DNA of 23,833 nt from Bacteroidales bacterium UBA3743 (GCA_002371265.1 DFGT01000020.1:49494-73326), one strand, 5' to 3'. Shown: positions 1-8,562, numbered from the stretch's first letter. Numbers and translations: made by a program. The notes: generated by a model not told the origin, from the sequence alone.

Positions 1-32
1 TTAGCATTTAGCATTTAGCATTTAGCATTTTA
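1..32. repeat. Tandem heptamer repeat (TTAGCAT x4)
   Basis: Four perfect copies of the 7-base unit TTAGCAT run from the first base, followed by a partial TTTA. The array lies directly downstream of the stop codon (34-36) of the minus-strand giant gene. It may continue past the window edge. The same heptamer, in one orientation or the other, recurs singly at 10295-10301, 23306-23312 and 23327-23333, always between genes. Its function is unknown. Confidence 0.85.
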
Positions 33-33
33 T

Positions 34-3000
34 CTATGGTTCTCTTATCAAAGTGAAATGGCCGAAATACACTTTGTCGAGGACATCAACATCCAATTCA
101 TACCAATAGTCTGTGCTTGGCATAGGTTGCCCGTTGTACGTGCCATCCCAACCTTCTGTATCTGAGGATGTGAGTGTGACGAGCTTTTTGCCCCAACGGT
201 CGTAGATGTTCATTGTGGTGTTGCCATACACGATCACGGCATCTGGAATTCTGAATGTGGCGTCTTTTCCATCTGAACCAGGAATGATGTATTTTTGGAT
301 TTCAAACGGTGGCTCATAGACGAAGAATGAAGTGTCGGTTTTGCAGCCGGCGATGTCTATGATGCTCAATGTGTGTTCGCCGAATCCCACATGCTTCTTC
401 ACGTTGTCGGCGACATCCGCCGCTGTTGATTTGCCGTCAACAATGTATTGATATTCTCCCGTCGACTCCATATTGATTGTCACGTCGTCGAGACCGATAG
501 AGTCGATAGATGCGAGTTTTGGAGTGGCTCCTACCATCAGCGTGAACTCTTTTTCAAGGACGCATTTTCCACGGTAGGCTGTCACTGTGTATTTGTTTTC
601 CACATTGTTTGGCACCACTGTTATTTTAGGCGATTTGGAGTCTGTATGCTCCCATTCGTATCTTTCAGCGCCTAATCCGCTGGCGTCAAGCGTTGTGCTG
701 TCGCCCTCACACATGATGCTTCCTGCTTCTATGGTTCCGTCCATCTGAGGCTGCACATTTACGTCGATTGTCTTCGTCTGTTTGGCACAATCTCCGTTTC
801 CAACCACCACATTGTAGCTTTTTGTGAAGAAAGGAGTCAGTGTCGCTGAGGCTCCTGAATTTGTGGTGCGTATGTCATTTGTCGCGGTCCATGTGAACGA
901 CGCTTTATCGCTCTTTGGTGAAATTTCGATGTCTACTTCCACCTCGTCTTTTTGGCAAATCGTGTCTGCTGATTGAGTGACAGTCACAGTCAATGGCGAA
1001 TAGATGTCTGGCTCGACGGTGGAGACATCTCCGCTGAAAGGACATCCGTCGCAAATCAAGCTATAGCGGTAGTTGCCTATGTCATCTGCCGAGACGTTGC
1101 TGATTCTTAGTGTCTTGGAATCTTTTGCCACTTCTGTGCCGTCTTTCTCCCACACTACTTTGCATCCGTCCACGTTGCTAATTTCAGCCGCGATATATCC
1201 TCCGTAGCAGCTGCTCCACTTGGTGGTTGTCACGGTTGGCTGGATATCCATTATCGTCACGTTAAAAGAAAATGAGGTCTCGCAATCGTTTTTGTAGACG
1301 ACGGAATATGTGCCGTCTCCTTCGATTTCAAATTTTGCGACGTCGGCATCAAATGAGTATGTGCCTAATTTTTGACTGCCTTTTACGACGGTGAAGTCGG
1401 ATGATGTGTGTGCCAAAGAGGCTTCCACTGTGATTTTGCCTCCGCAACTGCTGAATTCCACATTTTTCAGTGTGGATGAGGTCCTCACTTTGTCTCCTTC
1501 AGTGAATTTGATATTTCCCGACACTATTCCTGAGCCGACGGTAATTTCCCAGGTCTCACTTGTTTGGCATACTCCTGCAAGCACGAAGCATTCGAGAGTT
1601 AGATCGTTGTCGCTCATTTTTACATCGACAGTTTTGGACGATGTGTTTGAAAGCGTGTTTGTTGTGTTGCTTTCCCATTGAATATTGTCCAGGTTTGTCC
1701 CTGTTGTCTCTATGGTCACTTTGCCTTCGCCGTCAGGACAGAGATGGTCATCGCCGTCTATTTTTATTCCTATTGAATCAGCGGTGATTTGTGTAGACGC
1801 AAATTCACTCCAACATTTCTCTCCATCCACCATTTCGTATTTTTTTGCGTAGAGAGTGTGGCTGCCTCTTTTGTTGAAATATGCTGTTGTGGTCAACTCA
1901 TTTTTATCTTCGTCGTACCATTGCAGGTTGGAGTCTGAACTTAATTCAGACAATTTGATTTCCGTTGTGTTGTTAAGGCAGATGGCTGCTGTATGTATCG
2001 ACGGAGTTGCAGGTTGGCTGACTGTGACCTTCACAGGAATTACCGCGCTCGACAGATTGCGAGACAGTTCTGTCTGTTGGATGAAAATTGTTTGGACACC
2101 TATTTTTGACACATCAAATGTATAATCGAAATGAGTCTCTCCTGGGGCGAGGGTGATCGCACTGCTCAAGTCGGCGGTTGGGTAAACTTTAAGTGTATAG
2201 TCGGATTTGCTTTCTGTGCTTTTTGATAATGTTATGTTTGCGTCAAATCCGTTTGCCGCGCGAGGATCGTTGATGCAGAAATTTATGTCGTTTGCGGTTG
2301 GTGCCGGACATTGGAAAAGATCTGCTTGCACCGTCCAATCCACAGATTGAGAGCAGGCACCGTCGGTTACTTTAGCGGTCAGTGTGATGTTTGAGGTTCC
2401 CATTTTGACGTTGACCTCATTATTTGTATTCTCACCTACAATTGAGTTTGTGGCATTACTGCTCCATTCTATAGTTTGGTTTCCACTGCTTTTAATGGCA
2501 AGTTCGGCTTTGCCAGTTTGTCCTGGCAACAGGGTGTAATCGCCGGATACTGCAACGTCAAGCGAGTCGACATGAATTGTGGATGTAGCTAATTCGCTTA
2601 GACACTGTTCTCCATTGATCAACTCATATTTTTGAGCACTTACGGATATATCACCACGTTTTTCAGTAGGTATTTTGCCTGTCATTATGTTGTCATCGGC
2701 ATCTTTCCAAATCAATCCTGTTTCGTTACTGATGTCGGACAAATCTATATTTTTGCGTGTGTTTGCACAGACGTACTGTTCTGTCAACGCAGGTGCGGAT
2801 GGCTGTTTTACCACTACGTTGAAAGGAACTGTTTCGCTGTATTCGCCGCTTGAAATCTGTTGTTGGCGGACGTAGTAGGTCTTAGTACCTGTGACAGATA
2901 CATCAAAAGTGTAGTCGAAATGCATTATGCCGGCAGGAAGAGCTGTGGCACCGCTCATGTCTGCGTTCTCGCTAAATTCCAAAATGTAGTTGCTTGTTGA

Positions 3001-4092
3001 TTCTCCTGCGTCAGAAGTCAAACCAATGGTGGCGTCGAATCCGTCGTCTGCATTCGGATCATTTATGCAGAATTCTTTGTCTTCGACAGTCGGTTTTGGC
3101 ACCATATATCTTAGAAGATAAACGGTGTTGGGCTTGGAAGTTCCTCCGCAACCGCAATCTTTTTCTACAGTGAATAAGTCGATAGAGGATCCAAATGTAG
3201 TTGGCACGGGAGGTATGTAACTGTCAAAATCAGATATGACGGTGCCGTTTTGGTCTTTCCATACAAGGTCGCAGTTGTTTGGATTGTCGACCAACTCTGT
3301 GCCATACAGCTCAACAGCTTGTTCTAGGATTGTCTTTGTATAAGTTCCTCCAGAGATGTCGGAAGGAGTGTAGCTCACGTATGATTTATTGAGACGGGGA
3401 GCACTGTTGCCCATCACAGGAAGTACAATCTCAATTCCTTTGCTGTAGCAATTCTCATTTTTTACTTTCAGTTTATAGAGATGATTGCCTTCTGTCAGAT
3501 TGCCCACATTCAGAAAATCAAAAAATCCAAGTGGGTTGTCGTTAGCATCATACCAATGGTATTGGCCTGATACATATTTTGTGATGAACGTATTGATTGA
3601 AGCAGGCATTTTGCCTGCACAATAAGGATCAATCTGTGGAGGTGTGACATCGTCCACGTGTATTGCGTCGAATGTGATTTCTTCTGTCCAGCTGCCAGTG
3701 CTTCCGTCAGCGGGAGTGATCCTTACGTAATACGACTGAGTTGCCTTTTGTATGTTTGTCGGGTTGATCGCGGATCTGTCGACAATATATGTTATGTCTG
3801 TAGGATATTGGTCGGAATACACTGCCACGGCTTTGGAAACATTTCCTACATCAGCGACGTTTGTGTATATCTCTGCATTTATTTTGCCAATATTTTCAGA
3901 GTCGCCGTTGGCAGCCATTATACGGATAACGCCTGTGTTATCTTGGTCGCACAGGTAATAATTGCCGTTTGTGCTATTACGATGGGAATTGCTGTAAACA
4001 TTGAATATAGGATCGGCCAGCGTAGTTGTTACGCTGGCAAGCATAATAGTAAAAGTGATAATGTGTTTGATAAAACCCTGTATAAGTCTCAT
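34..4092 (-). CDS. Secreted giant Ig-like repeat protein with divergent T9SS type B (gliding-motility-associated) C-terminal domain
   Basis: The product is 1352 residues and probably a cell-surface adhesin or structural protein exported by the type IX system. Residues 1-26 form a signal peptide, with likely cleavage after TTLA. The rest is a chain of Cys-containing, beta-rich Ig/PKD-like modules with no enzyme motif. Residues about 341-590 and 605-851 are a clear internal duplication; both units start with FCINDP and contain HFDYTFDVS. From about residue 770 to the end it is collinear with the C-terminal part of the giant protein at 10438-17742. The last 85 or so residues hold the type B sorting signature: IYDRWGKKL at 1296-1304, WDGTYNG at 1315-1321, DYWYEL at 1328-1333 and GHFTLIR at 1344-1350. 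The usual SPNGDGVND stretch that opens this domain is replaced by IIPGSDGKDATF. The start is chosen because its ATG directly follows the TAA of the upstream gene (TAAATG), which suggests translational coupling. That it is T9SS cargo is inferred from family knowledge; its ligand is unknown. Confidence 0.88.
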   Translation of the reverse strand: MRLIQGFIKHIITFTIMLASVTTTLADPIFNVYSNSHRNSTNGNYYLCDQDNTGVIRIMAANGDSENIGKINAEIYTNVADVGNVSKAVAVYSDQYPTDITYIVDRSAINPTNIQKATQSYYVRITPADGSTGSWTEEITFDAIHVDDVTPPQIDPYCAGKMPASINTFITKYVSGQYHWYDANDNPLGFFDFLNVGNLTEGNHLYKLKVKNENCYSKGIEIVLPVMGNSAPRLNKSYVSYTPSDISGGTYTKTILEQAVELYGTELVDNPNNCDLVWKDQNGTVISDFDSYIPPVPTTFGSSIDLFTVEKDCGCGGTSKPNTVYLLRYMVPKPTVEDKEFCINDPNADDGFDATIGLTSDAGESTSNYILEFSENADMSGATALPAGIMHFDYTFDVSVTGTKTYYVRQQQISSGEYSETVPFNVVVKQPSAPALTEQYVCANTRKNIDLSDISNETGLIWKDADDNIMTGKIPTEKRGDISVSAQKYELINGEQCLSELATSTIHVDSLDVAVSGDYTLLPGQTGKAELAIKSSGNQTIEWSSNATNSIVGENTNNEVNVKMGTSNITLTAKVTDGACSQSVDWTVQADLFQCPAPTANDINFCINDPRAANGFDANITLSKSTESKSDYTLKVYPTADLSSAITLAPGETHFDYTFDVSKIGVQTIFIQQTELSRNLSSAVIPVKVTVSQPATPSIHTAAICLNNTTEIKLSELSSDSNLQWYDEDKNELTTTAYFNKRGSHTLYAKKYEMVDGEKCWSEFASTQITADSIGIKIDGDDHLCPDGEGKVTIETTGTNLDNIQWESNTTNTLSNTSSKTVDVKMSDNDLTLECFVLAGVCQTSETWEITVGSGIVSGNIKFTEGDKVRTSSTLKNVEFSSCGGKITVEASLAHTSSDFTVVKGSQKLGTYSFDADVAKFEIEGDGTYSVVYKNDCETSFSFNVTIMDIQPTVTTTKWSSCYGGYIAAEISNVDGCKVVWEKDGTEVAKDSKTLRISNVSADDIGNYRYSLICDGCPFSGDVSTVEPDIYSPLTVTVTQSADTICQKDEVEVDIEISPKSDKASFTWTATNDIRTTNSGASATLTPFFTKSYNVVVGNGDCAKQTKTIDVNVQPQMDGTIEAGSIMCEGDSTTLDASGLGAERYEWEHTDSKSPKITVVPNNVENKYTVTAYRGKCVLEKEFTLMVGATPKLASIDSIGLDDVTINMESTGEYQYIVDGKSTAADVADNVKKHVGFGEHTLSIIDIAGCKTDTSFFVYEPPFEIQKYIIPGSDGKDATFRIPDAVIVYGNTTMNIYDRWGKKLVTLTSSDTEGWDGTYNGQPMPSTDYWYELDVDVLDKVYFGHFTLIREP
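1540..2280 (-). repeat. Internal protein-level duplication, unit 2
   Basis: This encodes residues about 605-851 of the same protein. It begins FCINDPRAANGFDA and repeats the order of unit 1: HFDYTFDVS, 'QPATPSI' linker, AICLNNT module, KYEMVDGEKC versus KYELINGEQC, then WESNTTNT versus WSSNATNS. It shows the Ig-like array grew by duplicating a block of several modules. Confidence 0.75.
2323..3072 (-). repeat. Internal protein-level duplication, unit 1
   Basis: This encodes residues about 341-590 of the 1352-residue protein. It begins FCINDPNADDGFDA and contains HFDYTFDVS, a 'QPSAPAL' linker, a YVCANTR module and a WSSNATNS module. It aligns along its whole length with the next unit at a period of 264 residues. 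Boundaries are approximate, and the similarity is much clearer in protein than in DNA, so the duplication is old. Confidence 0.75.
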
Positions 4093-4533
4093 TTATTTGT
4101 TGGTTGGAGCGACCGTCTCCACAATGAAATACACCTCTTCTTGGCCGAAAGCCAAAGGGTTGGCGTAAAGCTTTGTTTTGCCAGTGACCGTTAGTTTTGT
4201 GCCTTTTGTAAGTGACTCGATTTCTGCCTTTCTCGACTCTTCAATCAAGAACACTTCTCCATAGGCTTCTCCGTTGAGTGTGTTTAATTCGCTTTCTTTG
4301 CCATCAACACGTGTGCACTGGAAAATATAGTAACCCTCTTTCATAAATGGAGGAATACGGTAGAACTTTGGCAACCCATGTCTGTAGAACACAGCGTCTA
4401 TTTGAATGGGAGACTCAGAATACTTTTTTGCGTACACCGGATTCATCACTCTTGTGAATGACTCTGTTGCGACTTCGGCATTTGCTGTCAGTCCGGCCAT
4501 AATGATGGCGAATATTGTAGCTAGTCTCTTCAT
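4093..4533 (-). CDS. Small secreted protein of unknown function
   Basis: This 146-residue protein has a good signal peptide (MKRLATIFAIIMAGLTANA, then E). I do not recognise the family. The mature part is about 125 residues, with alternating hydrophobic and charged strands and a final segment (KGTKLTVTGKTKLY, then EVYFIVETV) that could be the end of a small beta barrel such as an OB fold; that is only a guess from pattern. It has no sorting domain of its own, no lipobox and no catalytic motif. It sits between the protease gene (73-base gap upstream) and the giant Ig-like gene, whose ATG immediately follows this stop codon, so it probably belongs to the same transcript. It may be a periplasmic partner of one of its neighbours. 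The ATG at 4533 is chosen because it gives the signal peptide. Confidence 0.8.
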   Translation of the reverse strand: MKRLATIFAIIMAGLTANAEVATESFTRVMNPVYAKKYSESPIQIDAVFYRHGLPKFYRIPPFMKEGYYIFQCTRVDGKESELNTLNGEAYGEVFLIEESRKAEIESLTKGTKLTVTGKTKLYANPLAFGQEEVYFIVETVAPTNK

Positions 4534-4606
4534 AATCTATATCCCTATTATTAAGTTTATGTTATGCGTTTGCGTGCTAAAATTACTAAAAATCAAATTA
4601 TCAACG

Positions 4607-6760
4607 TTATTCTTTGATGAATTTTGTGTGATATTGGCTTTTCTCTGTTGTGATTTTAACATTATACACGCCATTTGCCAAATTTTTGATGTTTATCACG
4701 CTGCTGTTGTTATTTGTCGTAAACTCAGTTTTTGGGGTTAGCATCAGACATGCTCCTGCGGCATTGAATATCCTAATGTCTTTTATTTCATAAGGGCAGT
4801 CAATCTGTATTTTGTCTTTTGCCGGATTCGGGTAGACGGTGATGTTTCCATCGTTTTCAAGTCTGTCAATTCCGTCTGTATTTGCTTCTCTCACGACTGC
4901 ATTTATAAGCAGGCTGCCTACGTTGTCGTTGAATGGGTGGTTGTCCCAAGAATCCCATATCCCGTTCTTTTTGAAAAATGCGGTTTTTGTTTCAGATAAC
5001 GTGGTGAGCAAAGCAAATTCACCGTTCTCATAATCGGTTTGAAACGATACGAAAAATGTCTTTCCTACAGTCACTGCGGAGTCCAGTCGTATATAGTTCT
5101 CTTTGTACGACCAGTTTTGCACTGTTGTAGTGGCAAACCCTTCTGCTTTAGAATTGTATTCGCGTGCCGTCACTTTCACAACAGATTCGTAGACAAGAGT
5201 TTCGGGTTTGTTGTCTCCTGTGTATATTTTCAAGTAGACTGGAAAGTCAGCGTCATATTTTCCTATGATAGGAATGAATGAGATTCCATGTATCTCAGTT
5301 GACGAATATGGTGATGTGAATTTTTCGGCAAATTCTTCCAATCCCAGGCTGTTGCTGCCGGATGCGTATCCATATCCGTCTTGGTATGGCTCGTCCAACT
5401 CAGAAAATGAATTGTAGTTTTTTAGTGAATAGCATCGGTTGTCATCCGTCTCCCTTCCATCCAATCTTGTTATTCCGGATAATGAAGGGTCGAGTACCGA
5501 CATGATGTCTTTAGGAGAAGACGAGAAGTCGTCCCACACGTTGTTTAGCCTCCAGAATTTGTCGTCACCTCTGTTGCTGCAGAAAGAGGAACCTCCGGAA
5601 AGAGCCCCGATAATCTGTCCGTTAGCATCATAGAGCGGTGCTCCTGATGAACCAACTTCTGTGATTCCCACACTCCATTTGTCTATAAGCCAGTGTGAGT
5701 CTTCCACCAAACCGTCTACTGCAAATGAGATTGGATACGGATCGCCTTCACTGATGCTGATTTTCATTTGATCTCCGTTAGGGTGGTGGATGCAGGTGGC
5801 TGGTCCGTGTGGAGCCAATTCGATATTCCATCCGCTCTCGTATGTCATATAGTCGACGGGAGGACGTTGCGAAAGCTTGAGCAGAAGCATGTCTTTCCCT
5901 GGATGTGAACTGGCTACTTTGCTGCCAGAAATGGATCTTTCGTAGCTGCTTACTATATTCGCGTCGCAGATAGGAGTGTTGTAGCCAAAATAGAAGATGC
6001 ATTTGTTGGCAAATGTCGAGTCGAAATTGTTTGAGCCATCTCGCAGACAATGTGCGGATGTCAGCACGAATGATTCGGAATTATTGCCTTCCGTGGCGAC
6101 AAGTGTTCCGCTGCAGTAACGGTTTCCGTTGATTATAATAAGGCATTCCGCTCTACATTGATCCTCGACTCCATCGTTCTGGCAAATAACGTCTGTCTCA
6201 CAATATTGAGCTTTCCCTGTTGATGGCAATACACGTAGTTCGTCAAATCCGGTGTTGACGGATGATATTGTCGCTGTAAAAGAGTCGGAAGTCGCAATCG
6301 GCACCTCACACTGCACCATTATGCTGTCGCCAGAAACAGGAGTCGTCGCGAACACGTTTCCTGCAAATGAGGCATTTGTGTAGGCTCCATAGATTTCACC
6401 ACCGTCGGGACGGTATAGAAACATTTTTGCTTTGTCTGGTAGTGTTATAGGGTCGAAAATCAGATTTATGGATTTTGCGTTCTCGCTGTGTATCAGCAGA
6501 CGGTAGATGATAGAGTTTCCCTCAACCGACGCTGAAGCTTCTTTTGTGATGTCTATTTTCTCATTGACCTGATAGGCGAATTGGTTGGCTTCTATCTCTT
6601 CTGTTGTGTCGGGAGTGACTGTTATAGATGGAATAGTCTCCGCATTACGCAATGCCCTTGTCTGTGATGTCGAGGGTAGGCCTCCGAAACTTATTTGAGC
6701 CTGGGATGAAATGCTAAATACTGCAAAGAGTATTGTTAAAATTCGACTTAGATTATTCAC
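4607..6760 (-). CDS. Secreted trypsin-like serine protease (lysyl endopeptidase-like) with T9SS type A sorting domain
   Basis: The product is 717 residues and predicted to be a secreted peptidase of the chymotrypsin fold. The signal peptide is residues 1-21 (ends SSQA, mature from Q). Residues about 40-185 form a beta-rich N-terminal region. The protease domain follows, with the triad visible as H237 in LTSAHC, D290 in KDMLLLKL and S372 in VGSSGAPL. CIHHPNGDQMKIS at 323-335 is the segment typical of the lysyl endopeptidase (Achromobacter protease I) group, which cleaves after lysine; specificity here is inferred. Paired cysteines around 187-265 and 323-443 suggest disulfides. Residues about 440-625 are an extra beta domain. 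The C-terminus from VYPNPAKDK (642-650) through GVYNVKI to KFIKE is a canonical type A sorting domain, normally removed on export. It is the first gene of the minus-strand operon; a -7-like box lies about 30 bases upstream at 6790-6797. Confidence 0.9.
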   Translation of the reverse strand: MNNLSRILTILFAVFSISSQAQISFGGLPSTSQTRALRNAETIPSITVTPDTTEEIEANQFAYQVNEKIDITKEASASVEGNSIIYRLLIHSENAKSINLIFDPITLPDKAKMFLYRPDGGEIYGAYTNASFAGNVFATTPVSGDSIMVQCEVPIATSDSFTATISSVNTGFDELRVLPSTGKAQYCETDVICQNDGVEDQCRAECLIIINGNRYCSGTLVATEGNNSESFVLTSAHCLRDGSNNFDSTFANKCIFYFGYNTPICDANIVSSYERSISGSKVASSHPGKDMLLLKLSQRPPVDYMTYESGWNIELAPHGPATCIHHPNGDQMKISISEGDPYPISFAVDGLVEDSHWLIDKWSVGITEVGSSGAPLYDANGQIIGALSGGSSFCSNRGDDKFWRLNNVWDDFSSSPKDIMSVLDPSLSGITRLDGRETDDNRCYSLKNYNSFSELDEPYQDGYGYASGSNSLGLEEFAEKFTSPYSSTEIHGISFIPIIGKYDADFPVYLKIYTGDNKPETLVYESVVKVTAREYNSKAEGFATTTVQNWSYKENYIRLDSAVTVGKTFFVSFQTDYENGEFALLTTLSETKTAFFKKNGIWDSWDNHPFNDNVGSLLINAVVREANTDGIDRLENDGNITVYPNPAKDKIQIDCPYEIKDIRIFNAAGACLMLTPKTEFTTNNNSSVINIKNLANGVYNVKITTEKSQYHTKFIKE

Positions 6761-6789
6761 TTTAATTATTTAATTATTAAATTCACCCA

Positions 6790-6797
6790 CAAAGATA
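6790..6797 (-). promoter_or_regulatory. Putative Bacteroidota -7 box for the protease operon
   Basis: Read on the minus strand this is TATCTTTG, a match to TAnnTTTG, about 30 bases before the ATG at 6760. No clear TTTG is seen about 20 bases further upstream, so only half of the consensus is supported. Confidence 0.45.
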
Positions 6798-6884
6798 GTT
6801 CGAAATGTTGGTTTTGAGATACATAATGATATGAAATATGCTATAATTATGAAACATGCGTAGCGAATTATGAATGGAAATTAG

Positions 6885-6892
6885 TATTTTTG
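6885..6892 (+). promoter_or_regulatory. Putative Bacteroidota -7 box for the rhomboid operon
   Basis: TATTTTTG fits TAnnTTTG and lies 26 bases before the ATG at 6918. The -33 TTTG is not evident. Together with the box at 6790-6797 it makes 6761-6917 a divergent promoter region. Unusually for this phylum, a purine-rich AAGGAG (6905-6910) sits seven bases before the start codon and could act as a Shine-Dalgarno site. Confidence 0.5.
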
Positions 6893-6917
6893 CCGGCAAA
6901 TTTTAAGGAGATCCTAT

Positions 6918-7712
6918 ATGAATGAACGAAATTTCTTCAACGATCCGTCTGTGGCGGTGACGCGAAATTTGATAATTATAAATTTTTTGATTGCTCTTGC
7001 TGCGACTGTTTCAAACAAGGTGCAACCAAGTTTCGATTGGTATTCATATTTATCTCTTCATTTTTGGAAAAGTTCTGCATTCCATCCTGCTCAACTATTC
7101 ACATATATGTTCCTGCATTCGTTGGATTGGTCGCATGTTCTGTTCAACATGTTCTCTCTTTTCATGTTCGGACGCCTGCTTGAACAGGTGATGGGGGCAA
7201 AGAAATTCTTGATTTTCTATGCGTTCTGTGGAGTTGGAGCCGCTATTATACAGGAGATCACCTGGACGATTGATTTCTGGCCGATGCTCCAACAGCTGGA
7301 AGTGATCACTAGTGAGATTACAAGAATGTCGGCGGACGGAGCACTTCAGACCTCATCTTATAGAGTCGACGGAATAGTGATGACATCAATGGAGCAGTGG
7401 AATGCGTATGCCGACTCTATTTTGTCTCGCCCTACCACGGTCGGCGCATCTGGAGCAGTGTTCGGTATTTTGTTGGCGTTTGGAATGTTGTTCCCGAATT
7501 TGCCATTGTTCCTTATGTTCATACCAATTCCGATAAAGGCTAAATATATGGTTATCGGATATGCGGTGTTGGAACTTTATCTTGGAGTGCACGGTGTGAA
7601 TTCCGGTGTCGCACATTTTGCTCATCTTGGCGGTATGTTGTTTGGATTGATCTTGATCTTGTATTGGAAAAAGAGAGGAGAACTCAACAACAGGTTTGGT
7701 GGATTCATGTAA
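6918..7712 (+). CDS. Rhomboid family intramembrane serine protease (first of pair)
   Basis: The product is a 264-residue inner-membrane protease that cleaves transmembrane segments. The sequence is largely hydrophobic, with about six membrane spans. Key residues are visible: H67, H73 and N77 in HSLDWSHVLFN, the catalytic Ser178 in the GASG motif (176-179), and the catalytic His236 in VAHFAHLGG. A hydrophilic stretch of about 55 residues (115-172) precedes the GASG helix; an insertion there is common in Bacteroidota rhomboids, so it is not unusual. The start is supported by AAGGAG seven bases upstream. The gene overlaps the second rhomboid gene or ends just before it, depending on that gene's start, so they are probably co-translated. 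Its substrate is unknown. Confidence 0.92.
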   Translation: MNERNFFNDPSVAVTRNLIIINFLIALAATVSNKVQPSFDWYSYLSLHFWKSSAFHPAQLFTYMFLHSLDWSHVLFNMFSLFMFGRLLEQVMGAKKFLIFYAFCGVGAAIIQEITWTIDFWPMLQQLEVITSEITRMSADGALQTSSYRVDGIVMTSMEQWNAYADSILSRPTTVGASGAVFGILLAFGMLFPNLPLFLMFIPIPIKAKYMVIGYAVLELYLGVHGVNSGVAHFAHLGGMLFGLILILYWKKRGELNNRFGGFM

Positions 7713-8562
7713 AAAAGTGATTGTGGCAGGTGTTTTCGACGACATAAAGATGATGCTTCGACGTGGGGATTCCCTCACATGGTTGATTGCTGTCAACTGT
7801 GTGGCTTTTGTTGTGGTGTGTGCGGTATCTGCAGTCAGCCATTTCATTTCAGTGGATATGGGTTGGTTCTACAGTTGGTTTTTCCTCTCTTCGTCGGCAT
7901 GGAATCTGTTGACTCATCCTTGGCAGATTCTTACCTACGCATTCATACATGGTGATTTCATACACTTTATAATTAATGTATTGTTGCTGGCGATGGCTGG
8001 CCGGCTCTTTAAGGAGTTCTTTTCCACCCGTGATCTTGTGGGGGTATATCTTATGGCGGCATTGATAGGAGGCATTTGTTTTGTTGCAGCTTGTGAGATA
8101 ATGGAAAATTTTGGAATGCTGTCTGGTTGTTCCGCTTCAGTAATGGCGTTGATTGTCGCCCCTGCCGTCTACGCTCCGAATTATGAGATCTATCTGACTC
8201 TGATAGGAAGGGTGAGGCTCAAATGGATAGCGTTTGTTTATGTGCTGATCACTCTGCTTAACATGTTCAGTGTCAATTGGGCAGGACAGTTCGCCCATTT
8301 GGGAGGAATTGCTACAGGAGTGGTATTCGCCTGGTTTTTGAAGAATAAGAGAATAAATATCACAGCATGGATATGGAAAATCGTCGACTCGATTTCAAAA
8401 AAGAATAAGCCAAAATTCAAGGTGGCGTATCAGAATCCTGAGTTCCGTATTAAGACGGAAAAGGAGTTGCTTGATGATATTTTGGATAAAATAAAAATCA
8501 GTGGTTATGATTCGTTGTCAGCTACAGAAAGAGAATTCTTACGGAAAATGGCCGAAGACTGA
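7696..8562 (+). CDS. Rhomboid family intramembrane serine protease with C-terminal DUF6576-like tail (second of pair)
   Basis: The product is up to 288 residues. Membrane spans lie at about 28-48, 75-105, 112-135, 143-160, 175-192 and 197-215. The active site is recognisable: HGDFIHFIIN (85-94), catalytic Ser146 in GCSA (144-147, where most rhomboids have GxSG; GxSA is common in this subfamily) and His201 in GQFAHLGG. After the last span a charged cytoplasmic tail ends with a conserved-looking segment (LLDDILDKIKISGYDSLS, 258-275) resembling the DUF6576 tail of Bacteroidota rhomboids. The start is uncertain: TTG 7696, GTG 7699, GTG 7717 and ATG 7750 are all in frame. ATG 7750 would drop the FDDIK stretch that family members usually keep, so a non-ATG start overlapping the upstream stop is preferred. 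Two unlike rhomboids in one operon suggests different substrates or a hetero-pair. Confidence 0.9.
   Translation: MVDSCKKVIVAGVFDDIKMMLRRGDSLTWLIAVNCVAFVVVCAVSAVSHFISVDMGWFYSWFFLSSSAWNLLTHPWQILTYAFIHGDFIHFIINVLLLAMAGRLFKEFFSTRDLVGVYLMAALIGGICFVAACEIMENFGMLSGCSASVMALIVAPAVYAPNYEIYLTLIGRVRLKWIAFVYVLITLLNMFSVNWAGQFAHLGGIATGVVFAWFLKNKRINITAWIWKIVDSISKKNKPKFKVAYQNPEFRIKTEKELLDDILDKIKISGYDSLSATEREFLRKMAED

Noticed and set aside
3658..4194. A 178-codon plus-strand frame crossing the boundary of two minus-strand genes
   Set aside because: Both genes on the other strand have signal peptides and coupled start and stop codons. The plus-strand translation shows no family features.
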